Below are positions 6,471 to 8,891 of a stretch of 8,891 nt of DNA, one piece after another. The DNA lies in the NCBI GenBank assembly GCA_030592085.1, contig JAUUZV010000098.1, positions 1-8,891 on the forward strand. Reading direction: 5' to 3'. The notes below the pieces were generated by a model. The model saw only the letters and a program-made list of their open reading frames with translations. It had not been told where the DNA came from and made no database searches. The translations under genes and the position numbers were made by a program. The DNA comes from Clostridia bacterium. GTDB taxonomy: Bacteria; Bacillota; Clostridia; DUPQ01. The first letter of the stretch is position 1, and each line of letters opens with the position of its first letter.

Positions 6471-7832
6471 TTAGTCTCTGCTACGCATTTCTTTTATTTT
6501 TTTATCATAAATTTTTATTTTAGCATATTCATTATCCCAAAACTCAGGTTTTCTCATGCTATCAATATATTCTTTACTATATCCAAATGGAAGCCAGTCT
6601 TTTTCTTTTTGTGCAAATAATTGTTCCTTTTTATCTTCTCTTCTATAATCTGCTATATAATCTTCATTAACATTATCAAATACATCTTTTTTCCATCGCT
6701 CTAATACAAAATCAGCTGTTTCTAAATAACGGTTTTCAAGATCTTCTAACACAGAGTCATATCTGTCAAAACCATCAGTAGCAATTGTAACAACATTTTC
6801 ATCAGGTCCTAATTTTAGATGTTTAGCCATTTTAATTGCACCTAAGATATTACATATTCCAGAAACTCCAAATAAGTTTTTCATAGAATGAGCAACATTT
6901 TTATTAACTCCACATTTAATCAATGCATCAGTACCATCGTGTATTACTTTTAATCCTTTTACACAATCTTCATCTTCTATTAATACAACAAAATCTGTAT
7001 TAATAACATTATGAATTAACGTACACATTTTATCTCCAATGCCTTCAATTCTATGTTGTCCTCGTCCACCGTTTGTAAGAGTAGAACATTCATAAGGTTC
7101 TAATGCTGCAATCTTAACCTCTGGAAAAACTTTTTTGATTTTATCTCCAGCTGCAATTGTTCCTGCAGAACCAGGTGCACATGTAAAACATGCAATTCTC
7201 TCATTACCAATACCTTTTACAGCATCAATTGCTGAATTTCCAGTTACATGTCTATGAAATCTATAGTTTGGAAAAAGTTCAAATTGTGCAAGTGATTTAT
7301 TAATAGGATCTTTTTTAAGTTCATAAGTTCTCTCTAAAGTAAGAATAACATCAGATTCAGTACCAGGAGTAAGATCTAATTTTGCGCCATATTTCTCTAT
7401 TCTCTCATATCGCTCTTTACTCATATTATCAGGCATTATAACAATGGCTTCATAACCCATTAAATTACAAATATATGAAACTCCAATACCAAAGTTACCT
7501 GTAGATGGTCCTAATATTGTATGTTCCCCTGGAATTATTTCACCATCTACACAACCTTCAATTAAAGTTGAATAAGCTGCACCCACTTTATGAGATCCAG
7601 ATGGGAAATGTTTTCCTATTAGTACTACAATATTTGCATCTACTCCTGTTAGCTCTTTTGGTAGAATTATTTTTCTAACTTCATTATTTTCATCTTTCCA
7701 TGTGATATTAAATAAATTCATGTGATCTAATTCATTTTCTTTTGCTTTATTTGCTTTTTCCCTAATTTCGGGACTAATTTTATCTAGATCATACATTTCA
7801 TCATATGTTGGTCCAAATGGTATTTTATTCAT
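6471..7832 (-). CDS. Fold-type II PLP-dependent enzyme, beta-subunit-like, function unknown
   Basis: This 453-residue protein belongs to the tryptophan-synthase-beta / cysteine-synthase superfamily. The Schiff-base lysine is probably K82 in FPSGSHKVGAAY, which resembles the TrpB-type GAHK context more than the KDR context of threonine synthase. The phosphate-binding loop is probably GPSTGNFGIG (108-117), and a second Gly/Ser-rich loop, APGSAGTIAAG (219-229), lies where the cofactor phosphate is often held. Residues from about 385 to the end form a highly charged tail with many Lys, Glu, Asp and aromatic residues, beyond the usual catalytic core. I recognise the family as one often annotated only as 'PLP-dependent protein subunit beta' near ygeW genes. 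It is not YgeX/DpaL, as the expected DpaL active-site signature is missing. It could eliminate ammonia or a ureido group from a beta-substituted alanine, but this is inference. ATG is supported by AAGAAGG about 12 bases upstream; 22 bases separate it from the preceding gene. Confidence 0.8.
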   Translation of the reverse strand: MNKIPFGPTYDEMYDLDKISPEIREKANKAKENELDHMNLFNITWKDENNEVRKIILPKELTGVDANIVVLIGKHFPSGSHKVGAAYSTLIEGCVDGEIIPGEHTILGPSTGNFGIGVSYICNLMGYEAIVIMPDNMSKERYERIEKYGAKLDLTPGTESDVILTLERTYELKKDPINKSLAQFELFPNYRFHRHVTGNSAIDAVKGIGNERIACFTCAPGSAGTIAAGDKIKKVFPEVKIAALEPYECSTLTNGGRGQHRIEGIGDKMCTLIHNVINTDFVVLIEDEDCVKGLKVIHDGTDALIKCGVNKNVAHSMKNLFGVSGICNILGAIKMAKHLKLGPDENVVTIATDGFDRYDSVLEDLENRYLETADFVLERWKKDVFDNVNEDYIADYRREDKKEQLFAQKEKDWLPFGYSKEYIDSMRKPEFWDNEYAKIKIYDKKIKEMRSRD

Positions 7833-7854
7833 TTTACTTTCTCGCCTTCTTAAG

Positions 7855-8891
7855 TTATTTTATATATTTTTTTAGTTCTTTTAAATCTGGATTAATAGTA
7901 ATTGCTTTGTCTACAGTTTTAAAAGCACTCTCAATATCTTTTAATCCATTTCCAGTAACTATAATACACACCTTATCATTTTCGTTAATAATTCCATCTT
8001 TTATAGCTTTTTCTAATCCAGCTAAACTTGTTACTCCTGCTGGTTCACCAAATATTCCTTCATATGTTCCTAAAGTTTTCATAGCCTTTAGTATTAATTC
8101 ATCTGACACACTAACCCACGTACCAAGTGATTTCAAAACAGCTCTAGCTCCCTTTATTGGATTTCTAGGAATGCCAACTGCAATACTATCTGCTATAGTA
8201 TTTTCCATGGTTTCCTTAATAGGTTTGTTTTCAATAAATGAATTATAAAATGGACTACACCCTTTAGCCTGAACTCCTAGTAATTTTGGTATTTTGTCAA
8301 TTAAACCCACATTGAGCAAATCGTAAAAACCTTTATATACTCCTGCAATTGTACAACCATCTCCAACTGAAACAACTACCCAGTCAGGTACTATCCAATT
8401 CGTTTGTTCAGCAATTTCCATTGCAACAGTTTTCTTTCCTTCAACCATATGTGGATTAATGGCAGCATTTCTGTTGTACCAGCCATAATGGTCTATTGCT
8501 TGTTTTGATAATTCAAAGGTTTGTTTATAATCACCATTTACAACAATGACCTTAGCCCCATAAATTAATAACTGAGCAATTTTTCCACGTGGTGCTCTTT
8601 TTGGTACAAATATTACTGTTTTTAAACCTAATCTAGCAGCATTCCCTGCAAGTGAAGATGCAGCATTTCCTGTTGAACTACAAGAAATTGTTTTATTATT
8701 ATTCTCTATTGCTTTAATTACAGCAATAACAGAAGCCCTATCTTTTAGAGAAGCTGTTGGATTTAATCCTTCATCTTTAATATATAAGTTTTTTAATCGC
8801 AATACTTTTGATAAGTTATTTGATTTATAAAGTGGTGTCCATCCTACCTTTAAAGTTTTTTCTAGATAATGATTATCAATAACTGGTAAGA
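7855..8891 (-). CDS. Threonine synthase-like PLP-dependent enzyme (5' end beyond window)
   Basis: The frame is open to the window edge and gives 344 complete codons. A TTG at 8800-8802 is only an internal Leu, because the upstream codons encode a conserved VGWTPLYKS segment (visible residues 15-23). The Schiff-base lysine is K49 in NPTASLKDRAS, the hallmark of threonine synthase and relatives, and the phosphate loop is SSTGNAASS (71-79). Later elements are VSVGDGCTIAG, IPRNPIKGA, GEPAGVTSLAG and VTGNGLKD. Threonine synthase makes threonine from O-phosphohomoserine. Family members are about 390-420 residues, so some 50-70 N-terminal residues are missing, often including a small zinc-ribbon-like part. 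No other threonine-biosynthesis gene is visible, and the operon context is catabolic. A 'PLP-dependent lyase' acting on another amino acid is therefore a real alternative. Sequence alone cannot choose between the two roles. Confidence 0.85.
   Translation of the reverse strand, partial: LPVIDNHYLEKTLKVGWTPLYKSNNLSKVLRLKNLYIKDEGLNPTASLKDRASVIAVIKAIENNNKTISCSSTGNAASSLAGNAARLGLKTVIFVPKRAPRGKIAQLLIYGAKVIVVNGDYKQTFELSKQAIDHYGWYNRNAAINPHMVEGKKTVAMEIAEQTNWIVPDWVVVSVGDGCTIAGVYKGFYDLLNVGLIDKIPKLLGVQAKGCSPFYNSFIENKPIKETMENTIADSIAVGIPRNPIKGARAVLKSLGTWVSVSDELILKAMKTLGTYEGIFGEPAGVTSLAGLEKAIKDGIINENDKVCIIVTGNGLKDIESAFKTVDKAITINPDLKELKKYIK

Noticed and set aside
7805..8248. 147-residue hydrophobic open frame on the plus strand
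   Set aside because: It is antisense to the well-supported threonine-synthase-like gene. The hydrophobicity comes from complementing AT-rich codons, and it has no recognisable domain.

Overview
The window is AT-rich (GC looks near 30 percent) and gene-dense. Apart from one short gene end at the left edge, every gene is on the minus strand. Strong AGGAG-type ribosome sites, AT-biased codons and the protein families suggest an anaerobic low-GC Bacillota, either clostridium-like or from a Mollicutes-related lineage. I cannot place it more precisely. Trp is always TGG, and TAA, TAG and TGA all end genes, so the standard code is in use.

Read in the direction of transcription (right to left), the window starts inside a threonine-synthase-like PLP enzyme whose 5' end lies beyond position 8891. 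Next come a second fold-type-II PLP enzyme, a YgeY-type M20 hydrolase, a YgeW-type carbamoyltransferase, carbamate kinase and guanine deaminase. Gaps are only 6-22 bases, so these six genes look like one operon. After a 95-base spacer comes a small Cys-rich protein gene broken by an in-frame TAA, then the housekeeping pair trmK and nif3, which overlap each other. A strong plus-strand terminator sits at the convergent junction near position 100. A plus-strand reading frame, probably the last 15 codons of a neighbouring gene, ends at position 48.

The six-gene block looks like part of an anaerobic purine catabolism and fermentation module. Guanine deaminase would feed xanthine. A carbamoyltransferase run in the phosphorolytic direction plus carbamate kinase would conserve ATP from a ureido intermediate, and YgeY would act on the remaining ureido or amide compound. 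In the related E. coli and gut-bacterial clusters the last step, 2,3-diaminopropionate to pyruvate, is done by YgeX/DpaL. No YgeX is visible here, and two other PLP enzymes sit in the cluster. The pathway assignment is inference from family membership and gene order, and the ring-opening enzymes are not in the window.

The most unusual points are the nonsense codon in the Cys-rich gene, the likely dependence of trmK translation on that gene, the two PLP enzymes without YgeX, and guanine deaminase where SsnA might be expected.
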